The notes under the pieces were generated by a model. It was not told where the DNA came from. It worked only from the letters and a program-made list of their open reading frames with translations, and ran no database searches. DNA of 64,000 bases from Lacticaseibacillus paracasei subsp. paracasei (lineage in GTDB: Bacteria > Bacillota > Bacilli > Lactobacillales > Lactobacillaceae), in NCBI RefSeq assembly GCF_000829035.1, contig NZ_AP012541.1, forward strand, positions 310,001-374,000, in the 5' to 3' direction. The position numbers were made by a program, and so were the translations under genes. Shown here piece by piece: positions 7,705 to 16,320 of the stretch; the first letter of the stretch is position 1; each line of letters opens with the position of its first letter.

Positions 7705-8352
7705 ATGGCACAGAAGAAGACAGATGCACTCAACTTGAGCCTCTTGATTCTAGCCTTAACGCTAGAGATTTCGGTTAGTCACGCGGTGAAGCTAAATGTC
7801 GCGTTGATCGTGTTAGCACTGGGTTTTCTTGGGTGGCGGCGAGCCTTTAGAAGCTTGATCGTGTTACTGCTGCTGCCGTTGATCCCAGCCGCGAGCAGCT
7901 ATTGGGCCATCACGCTTCATGGAACAGACACATCTTATGCGCTGTTACTGTTTGTCCGAACATACGCGTTTACGGCTTTGGGCTTGGTGTTTCTCACTGG
8001 CGTTGATTTGGAGGCGTTGTTGTTGTGGCTTGAGCAGCATAAACTATCGCCGAATTTTGTCTATGGATTATTAGTGGTCATCCATGCCCTGCCGCAAATC
8101 ATGCGGGAAGTGGCTGATCTTCGGGAAGCGAGTCTGCTGCGCGGTCAGAAACTGCGTCCTTGGTCACCGCTGATTTACGTCAAGGTCATCTTCGTTGCGA
8201 TGGCTTGGCAGGATCAGTATGTGACCGCCATGTATGCGCATGGCTACACAGAAGGCGGTTCGCGAACGGCTCAACGGCAATTGATCAGTTCCCGCCGCGG
8301 TTTGTTGATGGCAGGCGCAGTGTTCGTGATGGTGAATCTTATTGGCCATTAA
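7705..8352 (+). CDS. ykoC: Energy-coupling factor transmembrane component (YkoC)
   Basis: This 215-residue T-component links the ATPase and the substrate-binding membrane subunit. Several hydrophobic helices are followed by the cytoplasmic coupling region ALPQIMREVADLREASLLRG, which fits the Ala-Arg-Gly type coupling helices of ECF T-proteins. The ATG at 7705 has AGGGGTG just upstream. It belongs to the thiamine operon and completes the YkoEDC transporter. Confidence 0.88.
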   Translation: MAQKKTDALNLSLLILALTLEISVSHAVKLNVALIVLALGFLGWRRAFRSLIVLLLLPLIPAASSYWAITLHGTDTSYALLLFVRTYAFTALGLVFLTGVDLEALLLWLEQHKLSPNFVYGLLVVIHALPQIMREVADLREASLLRGQKLRPWSPLIYVKVIFVAMAWQDQYVTAMYAHGYTEGGSRTAQRQLISSRRGLLMAGAVFVMVNLIGH

Positions 8353-8436
8353 CGTCATAAAAAACTTGATTCTAGTAAAAATACTGTTTTTAGGCTTTGA
8401 ATATGGTCAAGATAGACAGAATTAAAGGAGCAAACG

Positions 8437-9132
8437 ATGATGAAATTTTCTGAAAAAGCTCGGCAGCAAGTTGTTCCGTACTGGGAAGGCAGCTTCACTC
8501 ACCCATTTATTACGGAGCTACAAGCTGGCACCCTTGATCCGGCGATTTTCCGCTTTTATCTGATTCAGGATGCTTATTATCTGCAACATTTTACACATTT
8601 ATATACGCTGATTGCCGCACAGACGCAGGAGCCGGAATTGAAAGCTTATGCGCTGCAGTCGGCTGAAGGTTTGGCCCAAGGTGAAATTGCGATACGCCAC
8701 GATTTTTTCGCCGAATTGAACATCTCAACAACTGAGCTGGCGGCCACCACGATTGCGCCGACCACGTATCACTATGTTTCCCACATGTACCGACAATTGG
8801 TTGAAGGCACGCCGCATGTGGCGATTGCGGGGATGCTGCCATGTCCATGGTTGTATCAGGAGGTGGCACAGCAGTTGAAGCAACGAAAATCACCCGTGCC
8901 GATTTATCAGCGCTGGATTGACACTTATAGCGGTGCGGATAACGCGGACGATCAGCGAGCGGCGATTGCGTTGATTGATCGGTTGTACGACCAAAGCATG
9001 CCGACTGAGCAGCAACAAATGCTGGCTGCGTTTCGGATCAGCAGTCAAATGGAATACAGCTTTTGGGAGATGGCGTATCACTTAGAAGCGTGGCCGAAAG
9101 GAGCAAAGGTTGATGACACAAAGCAGCGTTAA
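8437..9132 (+). CDS. tenA: Aminopyrimidine aminohydrolase / thiaminase II (TenA)
   Basis: TenA hydrolyses amino-HMP (from degraded thiamine) to HMP, or thiamine to HMP and thiazole, for salvage. The 231-residue all-helical protein carries the expected catalytic residues: D45 in LIQDAYYL, C136 in MLPCPWLYQ and a C-terminal Glu in EYSFWEMAYH. AAAGGAGC precedes the double ATG. The gene end overlaps the thiW start by 20 bases, indicating translational coupling. The 84-base gap before it is the largest within the operon and might hold an internal promoter. Confidence 0.93.
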   Translation: MMKFSEKARQQVVPYWEGSFTHPFITELQAGTLDPAIFRFYLIQDAYYLQHFTHLYTLIAAQTQEPELKAYALQSAEGLAQGEIAIRHDFFAELNISTTELAATTIAPTTYHYVSHMYRQLVEGTPHVAIAGMLPCPWLYQEVAQQLKQRKSPVPIYQRWIDTYSGADNADDQRAAIALIDRLYDQSMPTEQQQMLAAFRISSQMEYSFWEMAYHLEAWPKGAKVDDTKQR

Positions 9133-9613
9133 GAAACTGGCGATATTAGCGATGATGATTGCCTTAGATGTGGTGCTTTCACCCTTATTTCGCGTTGAAG
9201 GGATGGCACCTATGTCCAGCGTGGTCAATGTCGTGGCAGCTGCCATGATGGGACCGCTATATGCCACCATCATGGCCTTTGGTTGTGCTCTGATTCGCAT
9301 GGCATTATTGGGGATTCCACCGCTGGCATTGACCGGTGCAATATTCGGGGCGCTCTTAGCTGGCCTCGGCTATCGTTTTGGCAAACACAATTGGTGGGCC
9401 GCCGCTGGGGAGATTCTTGGCACTGGTTTGATCGGATCCATGCTGTCTTATCCCGTGATGGTTTGGTTCACCGGCAGCGCGCAATCGCTCTACTGGTTCG
9501 TTTACACCCCACGTTTTTTTGGTGGATCGATCTCAGGGTCGTTAATCGGCTTGTTTGTCCTATATGAACTTGATCACATTGGCATCACCAAGCGTATTCA
9601 AAAAATTTTCTAG
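9113..9613 (+). CDS. thiW: ThiW family ECF transporter S component (thiazole precursor uptake)
   Basis: This 166-residue membrane protein has about five helices and the family pattern of ThiW, which is thought to carry the hydroxyethylthiazole moiety. The ATG at 9113 lies 9 bases after AAGGAG inside the tenA coding end. No dedicated ATPase follows, so it should use a shared group II ECF module encoded elsewhere (inference from the family). The next gene, thiM, phosphorylates the same thiazole, matching the proposed substrate. Confidence 0.88.
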   Translation: MTQSSVKKLAILAMMIALDVVLSPLFRVEGMAPMSSVVNVVAAAMMGPLYATIMAFGCALIRMALLGIPPLALTGAIFGALLAGLGYRFGKHNWWAAAGEILGTGLIGSMLSYPVMVWFTGSAQSLYWFVYTPRFFGGSISGSLIGLFVLYELDHIGITKRIQKIF

Positions 9614-9625
9614 GAGGCTTTTTCC

Positions 9626-10468
9626 ATGTCAAAAGCAATCACTGACGTTTTTTACACCGCGTTCAAAACCGCCCTGCCATTAACATCATCCCCACTGGTG
9701 CAATGCATTACCAACGAAATCACCGTCGAATCCATGGCTAATGCATTGCTTTACATTGATGCGAAGCCGGTCATGGCTGATGATCAGCGCGAGTTCCCGG
9801 AATTCTTTGCTCAAAGTGATGCGTTGCTGTTGAATCTTGGACACATTTCCGAAGTGCGTCAGCAGAATCTATTAGCCGCTGGCAAGTTTGCGCAGGCCAC
9901 CAACCAGCCAACGGTGATTGATTTGGTCGGCGTTTCTGCCACCCAGTTGCGCTATGATTTAGGCCATCAATTGTTAGTCAATCATCCGAACGTGGTCAAA
10001 GGTAACATTTCTGAAATGCGCCGATTCGCTGATCTAAAAAGCACAGGCCGCGGCGTTGATGGAAGCCAGTTAGATCAAAGTGTGACCGCCTTGGGAGAAC
10101 TAGCCGCGAGCTTGCAGCAGCTGACCCAAGCGTTTCCCACCACTACCTTCTTGGCAACCGGCAAGATTGATCTCGTTGTGAGTGCTAAGGGAACTTGGTA
10201 TTTTAAAAATGGGGTGCCGCAGCTGGATCGTTTCACCGGGACTGGTGACATTGTCGGTGCCTTGATTGCCGCGCTGTTGGGGACAGGTTTGGACAACGAC
10301 GCAGCAGTCGTCGTGGCTGTGAGTTACTTCAACTGCTGTGGCGAAGTAGCAGCTGCGCAGAATCGAACCGGCGGACTGGCGGCATTTCGCGAAGGTACCT
10401 TGAATCAACTTTCCTTACTGGCTGCCATCGCTGACTGGCTTCAAATGGTGAAAGGGGAAGCGTTATGA
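9626..10468 (+). CDS. thiM: Hydroxyethylthiazole kinase
   Basis: ThiM phosphorylates hydroxyethylthiazole for coupling to HMP-PP by ThiE. The 280-residue protein has the family features [33 protein letters not shown], the VKGNISEM segment, and the ATP/anion-hole motif [10 protein letters not shown]. In many ThiM proteins the last motif has Cys (GTGCML); here Asp occupies that place, as in the GAGD motif of the wider ribokinase fold, where Asp is the catalytic base. It is translationally coupled to thiE by a 4-base overlap. Confidence 0.93.
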   Translation: MSKAITDVFYTAFKTALPLTSSPLVQCITNEITVESMANALLYIDAKPVMADDQREFPEFFAQSDALLLNLGHISEVRQQNLLAAGKFAQATNQPTVIDLVGVSATQLRYDLGHQLLVNHPNVVKGNISEMRRFADLKSTGRGVDGSQLDQSVTALGELAASLQQLTQAFPTTTFLATGKIDLVVSAKGTWYFKNGVPQLDRFTGTGDIVGALIAALLGTGLDNDAAVVVAVSYFNCCGEVAAAQNRTGGLAAFREGTLNQLSLLAAIADWLQMVKGEAL

Positions 10469-11106
10469 ACGCAACAGATCTAAAACTGTACTTAGTCACC
10501 CATCGTTACGATGACAACGAAGCAACTTTTTTGGCTAAAATCGCGGCTGCTTGTGAAAATGGCGTCACGATGGTGCAATTACGCGAAAAGATGCTGAGCA
10601 CTCGAGCCTATTTTGAATTGGCACAACGGGTTAAGCTCATCACTGACCGTTATCAGATCCCGCTGATTATTGATGATCGCGTCGACATTTGTTTAGCTGT
10701 AGATGCAGCTGGTGTGCATATCGGCGATGATGAGCTGCCTGTTGCGATGACCCGCCAGTTGATCGGTCCTGACAAGGTATTGGGCGTTTCCACAAAAACC
10801 GTCGAGACGGCGGTTGCCGCGGTTGCCGCTGGTGCTGATTACTTGGGGGTTGGCGCCATTTTCCCGACGCAGACGAAGGCAAACGCAGCGGTGACCCCGA
10901 TTGCGACATTAAAGGCGATCACTGCACAAGTTGCCGTGCCGGTCGTGGCTATTGGCGGCGTCAAAGAAGCCAACTTGGCGACGTTTAAAGATACCGGGAT
11001 CGCCGGGGTTGCGATTGTGAGCGAAATCATGCAGGCACCTGATATCGCTCACAAAGTGCAGGCTTTGCGCACAAAATTAAAGGCGGTGTTACCAAATGAC
11101 CGTTAA
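10465..11106 (+). CDS. thiE: Thiamine-phosphate synthase
   Basis: This 213-residue TIM-barrel enzyme joins HMP-diphosphate and thiazole phosphate to thiamine phosphate. Motifs seen: VTMVQLREK (pyrophosphate binding), [43 protein letters not shown] and [10 protein letters not shown]. The start overlaps the thiM stop, and the end overlaps the thiD start, so ThiM, ThiE and ThiD are probably made in equal amounts. Confidence 0.96.
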   Translation: MNATDLKLYLVTHRYDDNEATFLAKIAAACENGVTMVQLREKMLSTRAYFELAQRVKLITDRYQIPLIIDDRVDICLAVDAAGVHIGDDELPVAMTRQLIGPDKVLGVSTKTVETAVAAVAAGADYLGVGAIFPTQTKANAAVTPIATLKAITAQVAVPVVAIGGVKEANLATFKDTGIAGVAIVSEIMQAPDIAHKVQALRTKLKAVLPNDR

Positions 11107-11923
11107 TCGCACACCGCAAGTCGTCACCATCGCTGGTTCCGATTCCGGTGGCGGGGCAGGGTTGCAAGCGGACTTGAAAACTTTTCAGGCCCGACACGTC
11201 TTTGGGATGAGTATTGTGGTAGCACTGACGGCGCAGAATACGTATGGGGTCCAGGCCAGTCTGCCGATTCCGGTGGGCTTCATTGACGCCCAGTTTCAAT
11301 CGTTAGCTGCCGATTTTGACATTCGCGCAGCCAAAACGGGGATGTTAGCGGATCGTGAGCATGTCGAAGCCGTTGTCCGCAATTTGCAACAGGTTGATTT
11401 TGGCCCGCTGATTGTCGATCCAGTGATGGTAGCCAAGGGCGGCGCGACGTTACTTGCCTCGGAAGCTGTCGTCACCATCAAAGAACAGCTGCTCCCGTTG
11501 GCGGATGTGGTGACGCCAAATCTACCCGAAGCAGAAATTCTCGTGAGTAAAAAAATTGTGACCAATGCGGATATGGTTCAGGCGGCGCGTACGATTCAAA
11601 CACTTGGCGTCAAGCATGTCATTATTAAAGGGGGCCATCGTCAGAATCACAAGGCCGAGGATCTGATTCTATTGGCCGACGGGACGTGTTATTGGCTCAG
11701 TGCACCACGAATTGCCACTGCGAACACGCATGGAACCGGTGATACTTTCTCAGCATGTATCGCTGCAGAGTTAGCAAAAGGGCAGCCATTGAAAGCAGCT
11801 ATCATGACAGCCAAAGCCTTTCTGCAAGGCGCCATCAGCCAAGGCATTTCAGTTGGCCATGGTCATGGCCCGACAAATCACTGGGCAAAGTTGAGTGAAA
11901 AAGTGAGTTTGCGTCAAGGTTAA
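11096..11923 (+). CDS. thiD: Hydroxymethylpyrimidine / phosphomethylpyrimidine kinase
   Basis: ThiD converts HMP to HMP-P and then HMP-PP, which ThiE uses. The 275-residue ribokinase-fold protein shows [20 protein letters not shown] at the N-terminus (substrate binding), [24 protein letters not shown] and the catalytic [11 protein letters not shown]. It is the last gene of the operon. The operon has no thiC or thiG-type de novo genes, so it is a salvage pathway. A terminator follows within 10 bases. Confidence 0.96.
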   Translation: MTVNRTPQVVTIAGSDSGGGAGLQADLKTFQARHVFGMSIVVALTAQNTYGVQASLPIPVGFIDAQFQSLAADFDIRAAKTGMLADREHVEAVVRNLQQVDFGPLIVDPVMVAKGGATLLASEAVVTIKEQLLPLADVVTPNLPEAEILVSKKIVTNADMVQAARTIQTLGVKHVIIKGGHRQNHKAEDLILLADGTCYWLSAPRIATANTHGTGDTFSACIAAELAKGQPLKAAIMTAKAFLQGAISQGISVGHGHGPTNHWAKLSEKVSLRQG

Positions 11924-11931
11924 GAAGGGGT

Positions 11932-11962
11932 GCCGAAGATAGAAATGTCTTCGGCGTTTTTT
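11932..11962 (+). terminator. Terminator of the thiamine operon
   Basis: GCCGAAGAT/ATGTCTTCGGC hairpin followed by a T run directly after thiD. Confidence 0.85.
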
Positions 11963-12112
11963 GAAAAAGTCGATTTTTTCAATCATGTTGTTGTGAAACG
12001 TTGCCAATCCCTGCAAAATAGCCACGCAAAGCCTGATCACTACTGATAGTTGTGTTGTGAAACACTATTTTTCTAGACCAGTTTCCGCTATACTGACATC
12101 AAGGAGGGCGCG

Positions 12113-12166
12113 ATGCCTTTGATGGCGGATGAACGTGACGCTTCAATGGATGGTACCAATTCATGA
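12113..12166 (+). CDS. Possible 17-codon leader peptide upstream of the permease
   Basis: AAGGAGGG lies 4-5 bases before an ATG that opens a 17-codon frame (MPLMADERDASMDGTNS). A likely -10 (TATACT) sits just upstream near 12090, so the message would begin almost at this site. About 140 bases separate it from the permease GTG. The spacer has no T-box or known riboswitch core that I recognise. It could be an attenuation leader or chance; the strong ribosome binding site is the only real support. Confidence 0.3.
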   Translation: MPLMADERDASMDGTNS

Positions 12167-12307
12167 CCTGCCAAGTTGGCGGCCATTTTTGGGAGCACGC
12201 CTAGTTACTAGCCAGTCATCAAGAGGCTATCAAACCAGCCTGCATCCCGATATGTGACCAGTACCGAGCTACAGGCGCTCTTAGTTTGTATTTGGAGGCT
12301 TTGAATT

Positions 12308-13756
12308 GTGCAAGAAGAAGAACTGACGCCCCGGCGGTATATGAGCTGGCCAGTCTTAAGCTTACTTGTTTTTATTACGGTCATTGGTTTTGAAAATATT
12401 TTTTATCCTTTTCAGAACCAAGGGCTTTCCGTTGTTGTTAACTGGGTCATCCTGTTGGTGATTTATATCGTGCCGTACGCCTTGATTTCGGCACAATTAG
12501 GGACGACTTTTACCCGGGCTGATGAAGGCGGTGGCTTGGCGACTTGGATGCGCCGCACGCTAGGGGACACTTGGGGATACTGGACAAGCTGGATTTATTG
12601 GGCTCAGACCCTGCCATATTTAGTCGATGTTTCCAACGCTGTCATCGTGGCGCTTTCCTGGATGATTCTGGGTGATAACAGTTTGGGTAAACGAATGTCG
12701 AATCTGACCTTTGGCCTGCTGACTTTTGCTATTATTCTTTTATTTATTGTGTTAGAGAACCTGTTCTCCCGATCACTTGAAGTCATGTCGCTAATTGGCG
12801 GTGCGGCGATGTTTTTGATGGCGGTTTTATTCGTTGTCTTGACGGCGGCCGGTTTGGCCAAAGGCATGCATTCGGCAACAAACTTTAGTTGGGCCGCGTT
12901 CAAGCCACATTTTTCGCTGCATTACTTTGCCACGACCGGACTCTTGATTTTTGCGACATCAGGGGCGGAACTTGGCGCCACTTATGTTGCTCAGTTGCGC
13001 AACCCGAAAAAAGAGTTTCCTAAAGCCATGTGGGCTCTGGCGCTCATGACCGGTTTTTTGGTGATTTTTGGATCGCTGGCATTAGGCGTTTGGTTCAATG
13101 CCAACCATCTGCCAGATGATCTCAAAATGAATGGCGCTTATTATGCCTTTTCCATGCTTGGTCAGGCGTGGGGATGGGGCAAAGTGCTGATGTATTTGTT
13201 TGCCATCACGCAATTACTCTTCATGCTCGCCCAGCTAGCGGTGTTGATTGATGCTTCCAGCCGGGTATTGTCAGCCGACACCGCCATGCGGTTCATGCCT
13301 AAATGGTTGTTGCAGAAAAACAAGCAAGGTCGGCCAATCCATAGTTATATTTTTACCGCCTCACTTTGCCTGTTCTTGCTGTTGCTGTCAGGGACGCTGC
13401 CGAATATTAATGCCATCTTCAACTGGTTACTGAATTTGAATGGTATTGTATCGCCATACAAAACGGCGCTTGTCTTTGTGGCTTTCTTGGCGTTGCGGGC
13501 GCAAGCAGACAAGTTCACTTCCGGCTATACCTTCATCAAAAGTAAGGCCGGTGCTTATCTAGTTGGCGGTTGGTGTTTTGTCTTCACCTTTATCTGTGCG
13601 ACGCTTGGTTTCTTACCACAGGAAGTTGTTTTCGGAACCAATGGCTGGACCCATCAACTGGTGATGAATATCATCTCCGTGATGGTACTCTTCGGTTTTG
13701 GCTTCATCATGCCGCTGTTAGCAAGGCGTGATGTTAAAAAAGAACGGCTCATGTAA
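12308..13756 (+). CDS. Amino acid permease (APC superfamily, glutamate/GABA antiporter-like)
   Basis: This 482-residue membrane protein has about twelve hydrophobic helices. The N-terminal unwound-helix region is FITVIGFENIFYPF instead of the usual Gly-rich loop. The segment TTGLLIFATSGAELGATYVA and the following RNPKKEFPKAM fit the APC/AGT subgroup, which includes glutamate/GABA antiporters and YjeM-like permeases. The GTG start has GGAGG 9 bases upstream. No decarboxylase gene is adjacent, so the substrate cannot be named. It is a single gene with its own promoter and terminator. Confidence 0.8.
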   Translation: MQEEELTPRRYMSWPVLSLLVFITVIGFENIFYPFQNQGLSVVVNWVILLVIYIVPYALISAQLGTTFTRADEGGGLATWMRRTLGDTWGYWTSWIYWAQTLPYLVDVSNAVIVALSWMILGDNSLGKRMSNLTFGLLTFAIILLFIVLENLFSRSLEVMSLIGGAAMFLMAVLFVVLTAAGLAKGMHSATNFSWAAFKPHFSLHYFATTGLLIFATSGAELGATYVAQLRNPKKEFPKAMWALALMTGFLVIFGSLALGVWFNANHLPDDLKMNGAYYAFSMLGQAWGWGKVLMYLFAITQLLFMLAQLAVLIDASSRVLSADTAMRFMPKWLLQKNKQGRPIHSYIFTASLCLFLLLLSGTLPNINAIFNWLLNLNGIVSPYKTALVFVAFLALRAQADKFTSGYTFIKSKAGAYLVGGWCFVFTFICATLGFLPQEVVFGTNGWTHQLVMNIISVMVLFGFGFIMPLLARRDVKKERLM

Positions 13757-13764
13757 GCCAATCT

Positions 13765-13814
13765 AAATGATGAGGCGTCACCACGCTGTTGCGGGTGATG
13801 TTTCATCATTTTTG
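13765..13814 (+). terminator. Terminator of the amino acid permease gene
   Basis: AAATGATGAGGCGTCACC and GGTGATGTTTCATCATTT pair as imperfect arms, followed by a T run. Confidence 0.75.
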
Positions 13815-13993
13815 AATACGCATTCAAAATTTAATGACATTTTTGTAGTCAAAGGACAATAATGATGGCAATTTCGACGATTATCGGTCTATTGACGACG
13901 TTTAAAAAAGGAAGTGCCATCACTTTGATTTGTATTGTACATTCTTCTTGAACAGACTAGCACGCAATCTAAATGTCAAAGGGAGAATAATCC

Positions 13994-14071
13994 ATGAACA
14001 AAGTGAATTGGCTTATGATAAATTTGCATATTGAAGGCATGAAGCAAGAACAGGGTCAGAATGATGTCTAA
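13994..14071 (+). CDS. Small ORF (25 aa) overlapping the next gene
   Basis: An ATG preceded by AAAGGGAG opens a 25-codon frame whose stop (TAA at 14069) overlaps the first codons of the 82-residue gene at 14061. The product has no recognisable family. The arrangement suggests that translation of the short frame delivers ribosomes to the poorly ribosome-binding-site-equipped membrane protein gene. Real expression is uncertain. Confidence 0.35.
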   Translation: MNKVNWLMINLHIEGMKQEQGQNDV

Positions 14072-14309
14072 TGAGTTGAGAAGTGATTGGAAAGATTTTG
14101 CAGCGACAGCAATAGCGTTTTTGGTATCAGGTGCGTTTATGGTTTTCCTAATTATGCCAATTCCCGGTTTTCAAGAGGATTTGGTGTTGTCGGGCATTTT
14201 GGCTGCTGTCATCTACATCATTGTCCTCATAGTCACATTGCTAGCGTTGAAAAAAGATGAAATGAAGCGCTTTATCAGCTTCTTCAAAAGGCAGAAATCG
14301 GATATGTGA
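14061..14309 (+). CDS. Small two-helix membrane protein, unknown function
   Basis: This 82-residue product has two clear hydrophobic segments (about residues 13-33 and 42-63) and a basic tail (KKDEMKRFISFFKRQK). I do not recognise the family. It starts at ATG 14061 or 14064, overlapping the 25-codon frame upstream, with only a weak AGGGT site. A strong hairpin terminator follows immediately, which supports a real transcription unit of small genes here. Confidence 0.55.
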   Translation: MMSNELRSDWKDFAATAIAFLVSGAFMVFLIMPIPGFQEDLVLSGILAAVIYIIVLIVTLLALKKDEMKRFISFFKRQKSDM

Positions 14310-14311
14310 CT

Positions 14312-14357
14312 AAGCAACCACCTTTCACGCTAAAAGGAAGGTGGTTGCTTTTTTTAT
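14312..14357 (+). terminator. Terminator after the small membrane protein gene
   Basis: AAGCAACCACCTT/AAGGTGGTTGCTT hairpin followed by seven T. Confidence 0.85.
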
Positions 14358-14600
14358 TAAAAAAGTTCCACAAGCTTATACACCGTTTCACGAGTGACTC
14401 GGCGTCAATAAGAAAATCTGTTATACAACAGAAAAACGAAAGACCCAATACAGATGCGTCTCTCAACTAGCAGTTCCCGAATTTTGGCCTAAGTTTTATA
14501 AACACACTTTTTAGTATTTGATGAGGCAGTCTTTATACAGGATATGCCCTCTTTATGCTCATATTAGCCTATTTTGTTTCATGAGAAATGAATCTTGGCA
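14358..14600. other. Intergenic region, no gene seen
   Basis: AT-rich spacer between the small-gene terminator and the ribose operon promoter. Neither strand has an ORF with a convincing start. Confidence 0.4.
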
Positions 14601-14602
14601 GT

Positions 14603-14616
14603 TGACAGCGCTTCCA
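14603..14616. promoter_or_regulatory. cre-like site overlapping the rbs promoter
   Basis: TGACAGCGCTTCCA fits TGWAARCGYTWNCW at 13 of 14 positions and overlaps a TTGACA -35 hexamer, as expected for CcpA repression of a sugar operon. Confidence 0.55.
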
Positions 14617-14647
14617 AAATCAGGTTAAGCTGATCTTGCAAGATTAA

Positions 14648-14661
14648 GTAAAACGTTTTAC
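14648..14661. promoter_or_regulatory. Putative RbsR operator
   Basis: GTAAAACGTTTTAC is a perfect 14-base palindrome with the central CG usual for LacI-family operators. It lies 29 bases before the rbsR start, so RbsR autoregulation of the operon is the simplest reading. Confidence 0.65.
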
Positions 14662-14689
14662 CTAGCAAATGATTTAGGTCGTGGACAGC

Positions 14690-15697
14690 ATGAAAAAGAA
14701 GATTTCGATTACTGATGTGGCAAAGGAAACTGGTTTGTCAGTCACAACCGTTTCACAAATCTTAAATGGTAAAGGGGAACGGTTTAGCGAAAAATCGCGA
14801 AAACGGGTGCTTGCTGCCAAGAAGGCGTTGGGTTATGAACCGGATTTCTTTGCCCGTGGGCTGGTTGGTAAGCGTGGCAACTCAATTGGGGTTGTGATAC
14901 CTGATATCATGAATCCCTTCTTCGCGAGTTTTGTGGTCAGTGTCGAAAAGGCAGCCATTCCACAGGGACTCTTTCCACAAATCTTTTCAATTAATGGTTT
15001 CCATGAGAATGTTGATTATTTTATTCGTCAGTTTTTAGGCGGTACTCAGCGTGGTTTGATTTTGGCGGCGCCAGAAGCGTCACAGGAGATCGTTCAAAAA
15101 GTGGAAGATCAGCTCCATCTGCCAATGGTCTTTATGGATCAGGCTACCACGCTGACATCTGGCGACAGCATTCGTATTGATGATTTTCATGCAGGTTTTC
15201 TTGTCGCTGACCATCTCATTAAACGTGGTCACCGCCGGATTGCGCTAGTATTGCCAGAGCCGCTGACCTTTAATCTGCGGGATCGTCTCGCTGGTTATCA
15301 ACATGCGTTCGATTTACATAATGTTGCACTTGATCCGCAGTTAATCTCCCGCGCAACATTTGATCCGGAAGGCGGGCGCCAGGCTGTCGACCAGATAGTC
15401 AAAACTGATGCTACTGCTATTATTGCGATCAATGATGATGTCGCAAGCGGTGTTTACCGCGGGTTGTATGAGCATCATAAGCGGATTCCAGAGGACTACG
15501 CGGTAGTTGGCTTCGATGATGTCTCACAGGCGCGATTCATGACCCCCGGGTTAACCACGATTGCGCAACCAATTGACGAACTTGGCCAACGCGCGATCGA
15601 CATGTTGCTGGCCCAGATGGCTGGTGACCATCAAGATCGCAACGTGATTGAACTGCCAGTGAAGTTGATTGAGCGCGGATCGACAAAACGGATTTAA
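14690..15697 (+). CDS. rbsR: Ribose operon repressor, LacI family
   Basis: The 335-residue protein has an N-terminal LacI-type helix-turn-helix (ITDVAKETGLSVTTVSQILN), a hinge helix (SRKRVLAAKKALGYEP) and a periplasmic-binding-protein-like effector domain (IGVVIPDIMNPFFASF; VVGFDDVSQARFMTPGLTTI). A GTG nine bases upstream is an alternative start; ribosome binding sites for both are weak. Position at the head of rbsDACBK identifies it as the ribose repressor. The palindrome upstream is its likely operator. Confidence 0.9.
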   Translation: MKKKISITDVAKETGLSVTTVSQILNGKGERFSEKSRKRVLAAKKALGYEPDFFARGLVGKRGNSIGVVIPDIMNPFFASFVVSVEKAAIPQGLFPQIFSINGFHENVDYFIRQFLGGTQRGLILAAPEASQEIVQKVEDQLHLPMVFMDQATTLTSGDSIRIDDFHAGFLVADHLIKRGHRRIALVLPEPLTFNLRDRLAGYQHAFDLHNVALDPQLISRATFDPEGGRQAVDQIVKTDATAIIAINDDVASGVYRGLYEHHKRIPEDYAVVGFDDVSQARFMTPGLTTIAQPIDELGQRAIDMLLAQMAGDHQDRNVIELPVKLIERGSTKRI

Positions 15698-15756
15698 AGC
15701 ATAACGTGCATCTTAAAAAATAGGGTGCAGAAGCCGAATAAGAGGAGGCGTTTTGA

Positions 15757-16149
<393 letters not shown>

Positions 16150-16171
16150 AGCGTGAGCCAGACCGTTTAGA

Positions 16172-16283
16172 GAGCGTGAACTGGCGCGATTAGAAACCGG
16201 AGCATAAGTAGCCTCAAGCCTAAATGGCTTTTAGGCTTGAGGCTACTTATGAGCAGATTTCTGCGCAAGGCGAACGCGTTTAG
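16172..16283 (+). repeat. Dispersed intergenic palindromic repeat, copy 2 (within rbs operon)
   Basis: Left end GAGCGTGAACTGGCGCG, TTAGAAACCGGAGCATAAG; centre a perfect hairpin GCCTCAAGCC/GGCTTGAGGC; right end CTTATGAGCAGATTTCTGCG and GCGTTTAGA. A partial second left end (GAGCGTGAGCCAGACCGTTT) precedes it at 16149. It lies between rbsD and rbsA in the operon. Confidence 0.8.
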
Positions 16284-16320
16284 AAAAAGCAAGCACCAGC
16301 ATGTACTTGGGGGAATCACA

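Noticed and set aside
12100..12180. Possible T-box leader (GGTACC near 12151) before the amino acid permease
   Set aside because: The conserved AGGGTGGNACCGCG T-box sequence and specifier-loop features are absent.
16237..16320. Longer N-terminus of RbsA
   Set aside because: The extra 28 codons lie in the palindromic repeat and lack a ribosome binding site; the ATG at 16321 has one and fits the family.
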